Under the pieces are notes generated by a model. That model was given only the letters and a program-made list of their open reading frames with translations. It had not been told where the DNA came from and did not search any database. Both the position numbers and the translations under genes were made by a program. A DNA stretch of 27,311 bases from Streptomyces sp. WM4235 (GTDB lineage: Bacteria; Actinomycetota; Actinomycetes; Streptomycetales; Streptomycetaceae): NCBI RefSeq assembly GCF_001279725.1, contig NZ_LGDE01000450.1, forward strand, positions 1 to 27,311, written 5' to 3'. Positions 15,636-23,524 of this stretch are shown one piece after another (within the stretch, counting starts at the first letter, position 1; each line of letters opens with the position of its first letter).

Positions 15636-16136
15636 ATGAGCGACAAGAACCCCCATGTCCTGCTGACCACGAGCTTCGGGGACATCGAGATCGAACTCAA
15701 CGCGGAGAAGGCCCCGATCTCCACGAAGAACTTCCTGGAGTACGTCGACAGCGGGTTCTACAACAACACGATCTTCCACCGCGTGATCCCAGGCTTCATG
15801 GTCCAGGGCGGCGGCTTCACCGACCAGCTGGTCCAGAAGTCCACGCGCGACCCGATCCGCAACGAGGCCGGCAACGGCCTGCAGAACACCCGCGGCACGG
15901 TCGCCATGGCCCGCACCTCGGACCCGGATTCGGCCACCTCGCAGTTCTTCTTCAACGTGGCCGACAACGATTTCCTCAACCCCGGCCGGGACCGCGGCTA
16001 CGCCGTCTTGGGGAAGGTCATCAAGGGCATGGAGATCGTCGACCAGATCGTGGCTACCCCCACGGGGCTCAAGAACGGCATGCGCGACGTTCCCACCGAC
16101 CCGGTCTACATCAAGTCGGCCAAGCGCCTCGACTGA
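15636..16136 (+). CDS. peptidyl-prolyl cis-trans isomerase, cyclophilin type
   Basis: The 166-aa protein is a single cyclophilin domain. After the strand [12 protein letters not shown] come [14 protein letters not shown] (F47, H48, R49 with the catalytic Arg at 49, then F54, M55, Q57), [20 protein letters not shown], and [20 protein letters not shown]. These are the residues of the proline-binding pocket. It catalyses prolyl bond isomerisation in protein folding. It has no signal peptide, so it should be cytoplasmic. I chose ATG 15636, eight bases after AGGAGA. GTG 15618 is upstream and would swallow the ribosome binding site. It looks intact and is flanked by inverted repeat copies C and D. 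It is probably an extra copy in the genome, because streptomycetes usually carry several. Confidence 0.95.
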   Translation: MSDKNPHVLLTTSFGDIEIELNAEKAPISTKNFLEYVDSGFYNNTIFHRVIPGFMVQGGGFTDQLVQKSTRDPIRNEAGNGLQNTRGTVAMARTSDPDSATSQFFFNVADNDFLNPGRDRGYAVLGKVIKGMEIVDQIVATPTGLKNGMRDVPTDPVYIKSAKRLD

Positions 16137-16153
16137 GAACCACCATCACAGGC

Positions 16154-16176
16154 GCCTCCGGCTTTCGGCCGGAGGC
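16154..16176 (+). terminator. terminator hairpin after the cyclophilin gene
   Basis: gcctccggc (16154-16162) and gccggaggc (16168-16176) pair perfectly around tttcg. It begins 17 bases after the stop codon. Confidence 0.8.
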
Positions 16177-16286
16177 ACCTCGTGCTCGACAGCCCCATCC
16201 CAAGCACCTGGCATACGACCCGACTCCATCACTCAATTCGAACGACGGCCCCTCGCCGTGCCTCCCGAAGTCGTGAACATCCGACG

Positions 16287-16305
16287 CCCGTTCTCGGGTT
16301 CTGGC
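16287..16305 (-). repeat. repeat copy D (outer inverted pair with copy A)
   Basis: Exact 19-bp reverse complement of copy A at 12329-12347. The rest of the 16177-16657 stretch shows no gene or other structure that I can support. Confidence 0.75.
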
Positions 16306-16657
16306 CCAACTTCTGTGGAACCGGGCCGTACATGCCCGTGCCCGCGTCGAACCAGAGCACTGACCTGCCGGTTCCCATCGTTCGGTGTCCCGGTGAACCG
16401 ATCGTCGAGCCGTCTCCACAGAAGCCGTTCCGGGGGCGGTGCGAGGGGCCGGGGGTGTCTCGGAGTACTCCCTGGCTCTTCTCGGCTGTCTGTCGGGTCA
16501 TCACATGTAGCTGCCCGTAAGGGTGAAGGTGCTCCGCAGAAACCGTTGGCCAACTCTTGGCTGCTGCTACCAATTACCTTGCGTTCGGAGCGGAGTGGGA
16601 AGCCATCTCGCGTTCGGGCGTGAATCCCACTCCGCACCAAGAATGGATTTCGCCCTC

Positions 16658-17137
16658 ATGGCAATCGCTCTCCGCAAGACGCTCGTCCTCACGACGCTGG
16701 CGCTGGCCGCGTCCCTCCTGCCGGCCGCCGGGGCGCAGGCCGCGGCAACCGCCGCCCCCGCGCTGCGTGCTCCCGGGCTCTACTGCCTCGCGAATGCCTG
16801 GAACACCCCGAACGTCTCCACGAAGCCGTGCGACACGAAGGACCAAGGCCAGCACTGGACCGTCTCGGGTCACCAGATCTTCCTGAACAACGCTCCGGCG
16901 TACTGACTCGCCAACACGTGGAACGCCTCGAACGTCTCGGTGAAGCCATGCGACCCGAAGGACCAGGGGCAGTACTGGAATGTCTCGGGCCAGCAGATCG
17001 CCCTCAGCTACGCCCCCGCCTACTGCTTCGCCAATGCCTGGAACACTCCGAACGTTTCGACGAAGCCCTGCGACCCGAAGGATCAGGGTCAGCGCTGGGT
17101 GATCTTCAAGGACCAGATCAGCCTCGCCGCCGCCTGA
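16658..17137 (+). pseudogene. secreted three-repeat (QxW) beta-trefoil-like protein interrupted by an in-frame TGA
   Basis: ATG 16658 (or 16643) begins a Sec-type signal peptide (ALRKTLVLTTLALAASLLP, then AGAQA|A). The mature part has three repeats of about 42 residues. Each has NAWNTPNVSTKPCD-like sequence, then KDQGQxW (QHW, QYW, QRW) and a strand such as QIFLNNAPAY. Three QxW repeats are the hallmark of ricin-type beta-trefoil lectin folds, so a secreted carbohydrate-binding role is plausible. The first repeat ends AYTGA at 16904-16906 where the matching place in the next repeat is Tyr-Cys (TAC TGC). The same frame then stays open to TGA 17135-17137. One base change (TGC to TGA) would explain this. 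The full product would be 159 residues. No enzymatic domain is present. Confidence 0.72.
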
Positions 17138-17283
17138 CCTCGCCGGTCCAGGCCGGCTATCGCATGGTGGCAGCCACGGTCGCTGCTGTCGGGGGTCTTC
17201 AGGAGTCCTGACAGCTGCCCCGCCGCGGCCACCTCGGCCGCCGCCGAGGTCCCGGATGCCGGCGGCTGGCGTGTCCACGATGC

Positions 17284-18147
17284 GTGGGTCACCGCGAGCT
17301 CGTCGAGGGACGGGGCCGATCCCGATTGTGCCGGTACCTGGTGAGCGGGTGGCGCGTTGGCCTGGTGTGCCCCCTCGCCGATCCCGCGGTGGGGGCTGCT
17401 TCCCCGTACGGCGCCAATGTGCGGGACGACTTCACCTGGTGCGACCTGCACGTGGGCCACGACGGTGAGTGGCACTACGCCCACGCGCGGTTGGCGGGCG
17501 CGGACGATTGGTGGCTTCGCTGGCGGCCGGGGGCGCGTGAACTGGTCATCCTGGCGGGCTGTACCGCACGGGAGACCGAGAACATCCCGTCCGATCCGGA
17601 ACCGTGCCTGCTGCACGCCGACCACGTCGGACGCCACACCTTCGAGTTCGACTACAGGGACCGCCGAGAGGGAGAGGGCCACCGGGCTCTGACCGTCGGA
17701 GACCTGCGCAAGGCGATGCAGCACCTGGACGACGACACGGCCGTCCGCATCGGCGCGGTGACCGCCAACATTTTCACCCCCAGCGACTTCGAGGTGCTGC
17801 GCCAGGCGGCGGTCGAGGGCACCCTCCCTTACACGACCGCCAGCGGAGCAGTGGACCCGGCCCTGATCCTGCTCCTCGGCACCCCAGCGCCGAAAAGGAC
17901 TGACCCGCTCCGGACGTCGGGTGCGCGGGCCCGGCCGGGCTTCCGGTACGGCCGCTGCCGACACCCCCGCGCGCAGGGGCCAGGCACTACGGCGCCGGCT
18001 CCCAGGCTTCGGGGCCCGCTCCCCGCCATTCCACGAAGGTCGGGGTCGGTGCGATCCACGTCCTCGGCGTTCTCCAGGCCGGCGGCGGCGAGGAAGACTC
18101 GGATGTCTTCGGGGCGGTGGGCGACTCCGATGGCGACGCCGTCGTAG
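17284..18147 (+). CDS. hypothetical protein with DUF6225-like segment (AICE type)
   Basis: The open frame begins at GTG 17284, with later GTG starts at 17341 and 17368. Convincing coding sequence runs from about CPLADPAVGAASPYGANVRD, through FTWCDLHVGHDGEWHYAH and ARELVILAGCTARETENIP, to a segment ALTVGDLRKAMQHLDDDTAV and onward. That segment resembles DUF6225 of streptomycetes. After LILLLGTPAPK (near 17895) the residues turn Arg/Pro-rich and look out of frame. An alternate phase stops at 17903 with the more native-looking end SAEKD. The true C-terminus is probably near 17903, with one shifted base. The function is unknown. Confidence 0.6.
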   Translation: MGHRELVEGRGRSRLCRYLVSGWRVGLVCPLADPAVGAASPYGANVRDDFTWCDLHVGHDGEWHYAHARLAGADDWWLRWRPGARELVILAGCTARETENIPSDPEPCLLHADHVGRHTFEFDYRDRREGEGHRALTVGDLRKAMQHLDDDTAVRIGAVTANIFTPSDFEVLRQAAVEGTLPYTTASGAVDPALILLLGTPAPKRTDPLRTSGARARPGFRYGRCRHPRAQGPGTTAPAPRLRGPLPAIPRRSGSVRSTSSAFSRPAAARKTRMSSGRWATPMATPS

Positions 18148-18197
18148 CGGACCCGGCGCCACCCCTGTTCCGACCAGGTCGCCGTCCGCCTCGGCAT
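17987..18197 (-). pseudogene. remnant of a small AICE hypothetical protein, frameshifted
   Basis: Read from ATG 18197 the peptide is TWSEQGWRRVRYDGVAIGV, RPEDIRVFLAAAGLENAEDV, then one phase over VEWRGAGPEAWEPAP with stop TAG at 17987-17989. The two pieces join if one base is lost near 18045. The whole looks like a short protein of about 70 residues. It overlaps the poorly coding tail of the plus-strand gene. No function is known. Confidence 0.45.
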
Positions 18198-18407
18198 GCT
18201 GCGCAGCGATGTCGACCACTCGTCCGCCTCGGCCTCCTGCGCCCGATCCGAACGGTCACCGTCGACTACGGCAAAGCCCGCGGCGGCGAAGTCGACGTGA
18301 ACCTCTACCGGGCCCTGGACGTCGCCCTTCTCCCCCTGCTGCGCCCCGAACTCGACTGGCCAGACTTGCGGGTGTTGGGGTGGGCGCCCGGCCTCCCGCC
18401 CGGCTGA
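18186..18407 (+). pseudogene. C-terminal remnant of a small DNA-binding-like AICE protein
   Basis: VRLGMLRSDVDH in one phase is followed after about 18225 by LVRLGLLRPIRTVTVDYGK and GGEVDVNLYRALDVALLPLL in the next, ending GLPPG with TGA at 18405-18407. Joined, these read as the end of a winged-helix-like protein (helix, then a beta-wing RTVTVDYGK) of the kind found as regulators or accessory factors in integrative elements. The start is lost. Nothing else is supported between 18408 and 18642. Confidence 0.4.
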
Positions 18408-18642
18408 TCCCTGAGGCGGCCGGCGACGTCGTCACGGTGGCCGTGGTCGCGGCGATCGCCGAGGTGGGACGGGCGACCGTGACCGCCTGACGGCGCCAGT
18501 ACTGATCTCGGCGCGGGTGACGGTGAGAGCTTCGCCCGGATCGGGGTTCTCCAGAGGGGCAAACGGCTGCGGTCGTGAGCGGTCTGCAGAACCGTCTGAT
18601 TTGGCGGGGTATCCGGTGGGCGGCGCTGGTGAGTATGCCCGC

Positions 18643-19419
18643 TCAGCCGGTCGGAGGGCTCTGTGTCGCCTCGCGTGCCTCGTTGAGGGCTTGCTGCCTG
18701 ATGTCGCCGAACAGTTGCATCGTGGTGGCGGCCAGGATGTCATCCCTGCCGATGGTGCGCCTGTCCCCGCTGCGGGTGGACAGGGGATGGGAGAAGTCGT
18801 TGGGGAGTGGCGGTGGGGCCGATTCGCCCGGTATGCCGATGGTGACGCTGCCGAACCGTTTGACGCCGCCCTCGCGGACGACCATGGCCGCGTCCCGGGC
18901 GAGGCCCGTCAGGAGCATGCTCGCGATCCCGTCGAGGTCTCGGACCATCGCGGGAACGGCCGTGGCACCCCGGCTCCACAGCAGCTTCTTGACGCCGGCC
19001 TCGAACCTGTGAGCGCCGACCACGGCACTCGGTTTGCGCGACCTGCTGCGCTTACGGGAAGGCACGACGACACCCTCCTCGTCGTACATGACACCGGTCA
19101 GGCCTTTGAACGTCGGGCTGTGCTCATACCATCCTTCTCCCACCTCAAGTTCGACGTTCGCGCTGATCGACGAGACAAGGTCCCCAGGTACCAGCTTCCC
19201 CCGGGCCTCCTCCCCCGCCGCTTTCCGCGCGCCGTCGATGATCGCCGTCAACACCGTCCGCGTCACCGACGAGGCAGCCCACGCGGCCGACCGGGCAACG
19301 TGCATCGAGGTCACGTCCCTGAACACCGCTTTGACAAGGGAAGGCTTGAACGGTGAGACATCTATGCCCGGGGCGTTCTCGGGGCCACCGAGAGCAGGGT
19401 GGGAGGGCTGTGCGGACAT
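18643..19419 (-). CDS. putative double histone-fold protein (H2A-like plus H2B-like halves)
   Basis: The 258-aa product from ATG 19419 does not match a family I know by name, but each half reads as a histone fold. Half one, about residues 22-93: PFKPSLVKAVFRDV, then the long helix AASSVTRTVLTAIIDGARKA, then KLVPGDLVSSISANVELEVG. This parallels the H2A stretch ending RIxPRHLQLAIRxDEEL. A basic linker RKRSRSRK lies at 122-129. Half two, about 137-252: RFEAGVKKLLWSRGATAVPA, the long helix DLDGIASMLLTGLARDAAMV, an insertion of about 35 residues, then RRTIGRDDILAATTMQLFGD and IRQQALNEAREAT. This parallels H2B TITSREIQTAVRLLLPGEL with its C-terminal helix. If correct, it would be a DNA-binding intramolecular histone pair. 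This is by-eye recognition, unconfirmed. The gene itself is well supported. The alternative is an unrelated all-helical protein. Confidence 0.8.
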   Translation of the reverse strand: MSAQPSHPALGGPENAPGIDVSPFKPSLVKAVFRDVTSMHVARSAAWAASSVTRTVLTAIIDGARKAAGEEARGKLVPGDLVSSISANVELEVGEGWYEHSPTFKGLTGVMYDEEGVVVPSRKRSRSRKPSAVVGAHRFEAGVKKLLWSRGATAVPAMVRDLDGIASMLLTGLARDAAMVVREGGVKRFGSVTIGIPGESAPPPLPNDFSHPLSTRSGDRRTIGRDDILAATTMQLFGDIRQQALNEAREATQSPPTG

Positions 19420-19705
19420 CGGAAGAAACGCTCCCTGCCATCGGAATGGTCAAAGGCCCACATCCACCACGCAGACCCACTCACTTCCCCATCCTCTACC
19501 GACGCAGCGCCTGGTCAAAGCCCGGAGGGGCACGGGTATACGACCAGCAGGTGCCGGCGGGCCCCACCCCTTGACGTCACCGGCCACGCCTGCCTGGCCG
19601 GCGGGTGTCGGGCCGGTTCGAAGGCGCGGGCCGCAAGCAGCCTCTGCTGCTAGGACTTGTCCGGCCGATCATGCCGCTCGTTGGTGACGTCGAGGGAGGG
19701 GCCTG

Positions 19706-19936
19706 ATGAGTGCAGTGGAGTTGAGTCGGGCGGAAGCCGTTGCGCTCGTGCAGCGGATCATGGAAGCGGACAACGTCTCCGAAGATGAGGCGAACGAATG
19801 GCCGGTCAGGCTCGACAGAGCTCTGGCCTGTCCGTCTGGTCACGTCAGCGGCCTGGTCTTTTGGCCGCCGGAGCGGGAGTTGCCGGCCGAGGAAGTGGTC
19901 GACCTGGGCTTGGCGCACCGGGCCACTGCCTTGTGA
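19706..19936 (+). CDS. colicin-E / pyocin-S immunity-like protein
   Basis: The 76-aa protein from ATG 19706 (gaggggcctg upstream) follows the Im2/Im7/Im9 pattern closely. Helix 1-2 is SRAEAVALVQRIMEADNVSE, with a third helix in EANEWPVRLDRALACPSG. Then comes SGLVFWPPERELPAEEVVD, which matches the family SDLIYYP.E....P..IV motif, where helix III carries the toxin-binding tyrosines. Known members bind and neutralise HNH nuclease toxins. The two binding tyrosines are replaced by Phe-Trp here (VFWPP). No nuclease toxin gene is adjacent, so it is an orphan immunity gene or a protein reused for another purpose. It is divergent from the histone-fold gene. Confidence 0.72.
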   Translation: MSAVELSRAEAVALVQRIMEADNVSEDEANEWPVRLDRALACPSGHVSGLVFWPPERELPAEEVVDLGLAHRATAL

Positions 19937-19945
19937 CACCGGTAC

Positions 19946-20043
19946 TCAGCTGCGGAGCCGACCACGAGGACTGCCGCAGTGGCGGTGCCGAGGAAGACGT
20001 AGCCGCGTTTGTCGTAGCGGGTGGGTGCGCCACGAGGCGCCAT
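19946..20043 (-). pseudogene. C-terminal scrap of an IS5-family transposase
   Basis: The minus strand reads PTRYDKRGYVFLGTATAAVL and then, after loss of one base, VVWLRS followed by TGA at 19946-19948. RYDKRGYVFLGTATAAxLxxWLR is the typical end of IS5-type transposases in Streptomyces. The rest of the transposase is absent. Sequence to the right belongs to the group II intron. The nearby 19650-19675 stretch (ggacttgtccggccgatcat) may be an IS5-type terminal sequence. Confidence 0.65.
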
Positions 20044-20629
20044 GGAATCGAGTGAGGTGAGAGACCTTCACCACCGGGTTGTCGTAGCAATCCGGTTGAA
20101 GCTGGGGGCAGTTCGGTTCGGGGGATGCCGAGCCGAGCGGTAAGCAGCCCCGACAACGCCGGGACGGGTTGGTACTGCCAGACGATCCGGGTCCGGCTAG
20201 CGAGACAGGAAGGTGCACGCGAGAAATCAGTGCCTGACGCCCCGTAATTACGACACCGGCTCGAACCTGGCGGATCTGGGCCGGACGCAGTGCACGACCA
20301 CCAGCGCTCTTCGGTGGTCGACTCCGAAGCCGACTCCATTCATCGGTGGGGAGGCCACGCCGAAAGTCTGCGGCGTAAGCGTGGCGATGCTGCCGGGGTA
20401 GAGCTGGGCACCTCACCTGTCGATCGATTTCGTGGTGAACGTGGGAACTGTCCGCGGTCGTCCCTGTATCGGACATCCAGTCCGGTCGGGGACAGGTCCA
20501 TCGCCGGCTGATGGCCGTCGGGCAGGACGAAGGCTCCGTAGTACTCCGAGGCCGGGAAAGCCGGTCACATGGGGAAGGGGGCCAGCAAGTCGGCAGTAAG
20601 GAGACTGGAATGCCAGGAGGCTGTCGCCG

Positions 20630-22060
20630 GTGAATACCGACGAGCTGGAATGGGCCTTGATGAAGGCCGAACGCCGGGTACTGGAGATCCAGACCAAGCT
20701 GCACCGTTGGGCTGTCGATGATTCTCATCGCAGGTTCGACGACCTGTTCAACCTCGTGGCCGATCCCGCCTTCCTGTTGGTGGCGTGGGACCGTGTCCGG
20801 GGAAACAAGGGTGCCCGCACGGCCGGAGTGGATGGGAAGACCGCCCGCTCCATCGAGGTCGGGCAAGGGGTCGAGACGTTTCTCGACAAGCTGCGGACCC
20901 AGATCAGAGACCGCAGCTTCTATCCGGTCCCTGTCCGCGAGCGGATGATTCCCAAGGCGAATGGCAAGCTTCGTCGTCTCGGGATTCCGACCGTGGCGGA
21001 CCGAGTGGTCCAGGCGTCCTTGAAGCTGGTGCTGGAGCCGGTATTCGAAGCGGATTTCCTCCCGTGTTCTTATGGGTTCCGCCCGAACCGCCGAGCCCAC
21101 GATGCGATCGCCGAGAGTCGCTACCTCGCCAGCCACGGATACGAGTGGGTGGTGGAGGGCGACATCACGGCGTGCTTCGACGAGATCGCGCACCCGGCCC
21201 TCATGGAACGGGTGCGGAATCGAATCGGGGACAAGCGGGTGCTGTCCTTGGTGAAGGCGTTCTTGAAGTCCGGGATCTTGTCCCGTGACGGAGCTTTCAC
21301 GGACACACGCACCGGGACCCCGCAGGGCGGGATCCTGTCGCCGCTGCTGGCCAACATCGCACTCTCGGTCCTGGACGAGCACATCGCCCAGGCCCCCGGA
21401 GGGCCAGATGGCACCTCCGAGGACCGGCGCAGGAGACGGCGCCGAGGATTGCCCAACTACCGGCTGGTCCGGTACGCGGACGACTTCCTCGTACTCGTCT
21501 TCGGGCGCCGCGAACATGCCGAGGAACTACGCGACGAGGTCGCAGAGGCATTGAAGTCGATGGGCCTTCGCCTGTCGGTGGAGAAGACAAAGATCACGCA
21601 CATTGACGAGGGCCTTGATTTTCTCGGATGGCGCATCCAGCGCCACTGGAAACGGGGCACTGACCGGCAGTACATCTACACCTATCCCGCACGGAAGTCA
21701 GTACGTTCCGTAACGGGCAAGGTGAAGGAACTGACCGGACGACAGAACGTCGGCCTGTCGCTGGAGTCCTTGCTCCACCGACTGAACTCGGTGTTGCGAG
21801 GATGGTGCGCTTATTTCCGTCCCGGAGTGTCGAACGTCGCTTTCTGTTACCTCAGCCACTACACGTGGATGAGGGTGACTAGATGGATCCGGCGCAAACA
21901 TCCCGGAATCACTTGGAAGCAGCTCCGCCGACGTTATTACGGCGGCGGCTGGTGGCCTGTCACAGAGGAAGCGGAACTGCTCAACCCGGCAAAGGTAAGC
22001 ACGACCAGATACCGATACCGGGGAAAACTCCTTCCGTCTCCGTGGCCCACTACGGCATGA
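20630..22060 (+). CDS. ltrA: group II intron reverse transcriptase/maturase
   Basis: The 476-aa protein has the RT palm and finger blocks: VRGNKGARTAGVDGKTARS, then RERMIPKANGKLRRLGIPTV, ADRVVQASLKLVLEPVFE, SYGFRPNRRAHDAI, VVEGDITACFDEI, GTPQGGILSPLLANIAL and the active-site RYADDFLVLVFG (Y282-A-D-D285). The group II maturase (X/thumb) domain follows: LHRLNSVLRGWCAYFRPGV, YLSHYTWMRVTRWIRRKH. It ends RGKLLPSPWPTTA without an HNH endonuclease domain, so the intron probably inserts at replication forks or terminator-like sites. GTG 20630 is preceded by ccaggagg. The gene is intact and supports splicing and retrohoming. Confidence 0.95.
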   Translation: MNTDELEWALMKAERRVLEIQTKLHRWAVDDSHRRFDDLFNLVADPAFLLVAWDRVRGNKGARTAGVDGKTARSIEVGQGVETFLDKLRTQIRDRSFYPVPVRERMIPKANGKLRRLGIPTVADRVVQASLKLVLEPVFEADFLPCSYGFRPNRRAHDAIAESRYLASHGYEWVVEGDITACFDEIAHPALMERVRNRIGDKRVLSLVKAFLKSGILSRDGAFTDTRTGTPQGGILSPLLANIALSVLDEHIAQAPGGPDGTSEDRRRRRRRGLPNYRLVRYADDFLVLVFGRREHAEELRDEVAEALKSMGLRLSVEKTKITHIDEGLDFLGWRIQRHWKRGTDRQYIYTYPARKSVRSVTGKVKELTGRQNVGLSLESLLHRLNSVLRGWCAYFRPGVSNVAFCYLSHYTWMRVTRWIRRKHPGITWKQLRRRYYGGGWWPVTEEAELLNPAKVSTTRYRYRGKLLPSPWPTTA

Positions 22061-22092
22061 GGAACTGAACACCCCGGAACGAGATTTGTGGA

Positions 22093-22126
22093 GAGCCCGG
22101 TGCCCGGAGACGGGCACGCCGGGTTC
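22093..22126 (+). ncRNA. group II intron domain V
   Basis: A 34-nt stem-loop with the catalytic AGC triad at its 5' side (gagcccggtgcc), a GAGA tetraloop, a two-base bulge (ac within gcacgcc) and a closing gggttc. It lies 33 bases after the RT stop, as expected, and is followed by a second stem that may be domain VI. Confidence 0.85.
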
Positions 22127-22164
22127 GGGAGGCGGCTCGGGGAAACCCACTGGTGGAAACATCA

Positions 22165-22450
22165 GCAGGGCGCCCCGAGTCGACCTCACCGTCTGCCTGG
22201 CCTGCGCGGCGCCTTCGGGGATCGGCTCCCACTCCCGCAGAAGGCTGAGCCGTTCCAACTCAGCGCGGAGGGTGGGGGCCAGGGCCCGCCACCGGTTCAC
22301 CCGGTGGCGGCCGTCCTCGCGAAGCCGATCCCGCCCGTACCGGAGCTCCGCGTGTGCCTGGCGCCAGGCCACGCCCCGGAGGTTGAGCAGCCCGGTGTCC
22401 TGCTCGGCGGCGGCCTGCCACCGGGTCTCGGCGCTCTGGTGTGTGTCCAC
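22165..22450 (-). pseudogene. N-terminal part of a hypothetical helical protein, cut at the intron junction
   Basis: From GTG 22450 the minus strand reads VDTHQSAETRWQAAAEQD, LLNLRGVAWRQAHAELRYG, EDGRHRVNRWRALAPTLRAE and EWEPIPEGAAQARQTVR before homologous-looking sequence ends near the intron 3' boundary. Upstream the same phase continues in PEGLDRLDAL to a TGA, beyond which MGQTMVVAV could be the original start, so there may also be a nonsense change. No C-terminal part is found on the other side of the intron. The function is unknown. Confidence 0.45.
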
Positions 22451-22707
22451 GAGGGCATCGAGCCGGTCGAGGCCCTCGGGTCACACTGCGACGACCATGG
22501 TCTGTCCCATGCCCCCATTATGACTTCCCCCGGGGCCCGTTCGGGCCGAATACCGGCAGGTCAGAGCTATAGGGGACTCCGCCCCCCCCGGCTGATGGGC
22601 GACATGTGTCAACGGCCATTGAGATGCCCAGGTGGGTGGCCGTTGGGTGTCCAGTCTGGTGGCCATCAGAAACCCAGACGTGTGGCCAGCGGTGTTCCCG
22701 GAGTGGG

Positions 22708-23475
22708 TCAGTTCAAGGGGACCACTCCCTTCCCGGCGAGGGCCTCGGCGAGGCGATGCGAGTCACCGGTGGTGGTCACGAGGTGAGCGTGGTGCATGAG
22801 GCGATCGGTGCTCGCGCCCGCGAGAGTCTTAGGCATGATCGTGTCGAAACCCGAGGGGTGAATGTTGCTGGTCACAGCGATGGACCGGCGTTCGTAGGCA
22901 GCATCGATGATCCGGTAGAACGCCTCGGCGGCGTCCTCTCCGACGGGCAGCAGGCCGATGTCGTCGATGACGATGAGGTCCGCGCGGCAGATCCGGGCGA
23001 CGGTCCGTGCGGTGGACCCGTCGACCTTCGACTTGCCGATCGCGGCGCTCAGCGTCTCCAGGGTGAACCAGGAAACCCGCAGGTCCTTCTCGATCGCGGC
23101 CTGGGCCAGGCCCTCGGTGAAGTGGCTCTTGCCCGTCCCCGACGGGCGATCACCAGATTCTCGGCGCGGCCGATCCACTCAAGGGTGATCAGGGAGTTTT
23201 GGGTGGGTTCGGGGATGGTGGAGTCCTCGGCCCGCCAGGAGCCCAGGGTCTTGCCGGTGGGGAAGTTCGCCGAGTGGCGGCGAAGACGCCGGGTGGCGGC
23301 GTCGCGGCCGGTGACTTCCTCGGCGATCAGCAGCCGCAGGACCTCGGCGGGATCCCAGCGTTGCGCGGGCGGTGGCCAGCACGTCAGGGGCGGCTTTGCG
23401 CATATAAGGCAAGCGCATCCGGCGCATCAGCCTGTCCAACTCCTCGGGCAGGGCCGGGGCCTGGGGAAACGTCAC
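22708..23475 (-). pseudogene. istB: IS21 helper ATPase IstB, two frameshifts
   Basis: IstB is the AAA+ regulator that assembles on target DNA and activates IstA. It starts at GTG 23475 (GAAGGA upstream) with TFPQAPALPEELDRLMRRMR and KAAPDVLATARA. One shift near 23350 gives WDPAEVLRLLIAEEVTGRD and LGSWRAEDSTIPEPTQNSL. A second near 23147 gives the Walker A PSGTGKSHF. Then follow ADLIVIDDIGLLPV (Walker B), RRSIAVTSNIHPSGFD and LMHHAHLVTTTGDSHRL. All expected IstB parts are present. As read, two single-base losses split it, so it is either inactive or affected by sequence errors. Confidence 0.82.
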
Positions 23476-23524
23476 GGTCGTATATTCCTTCGCTGGTCGG
23501 GGTGGACGTCGATAGGCTCGGTGG

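Larger units (their letters stand above)
20053..22160 (+). mobile_element. group II intron (ribozyme plus reverse transcriptase), ends approximate
   Basis: A 1.4-kb maturase gene is preceded by about 570 non-coding bases, the right size for ribozyme domains I-IV. It is followed by a clear domain V at 22093-22126 and a likely domain VI. The 5' boundary is guessed at a GTGAG near 20053-20057, where the IS5 scrap ends. The 3' boundary is guessed near 22160, just before a truncated minus-strand gene resumes. Exact ends need comparison with other copies. Confidence 0.65.

Noticed and set aside
15180..15779. A 199-codon minus-strand frame upstream of the ISL3 remnant
   Set aside because: It is antisense to the start of the cyclophilin gene and has no recognisable content.
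16904..16906. Selenocysteine at the in-frame TGA of the QxW-repeat protein
   Set aside because: The replaced residue is Cys, which invites the idea. However, no SECIS-like hairpin is evident just downstream, the protein is a lectin-like repeat rather than a redox enzyme, and no Sec genes are seen.
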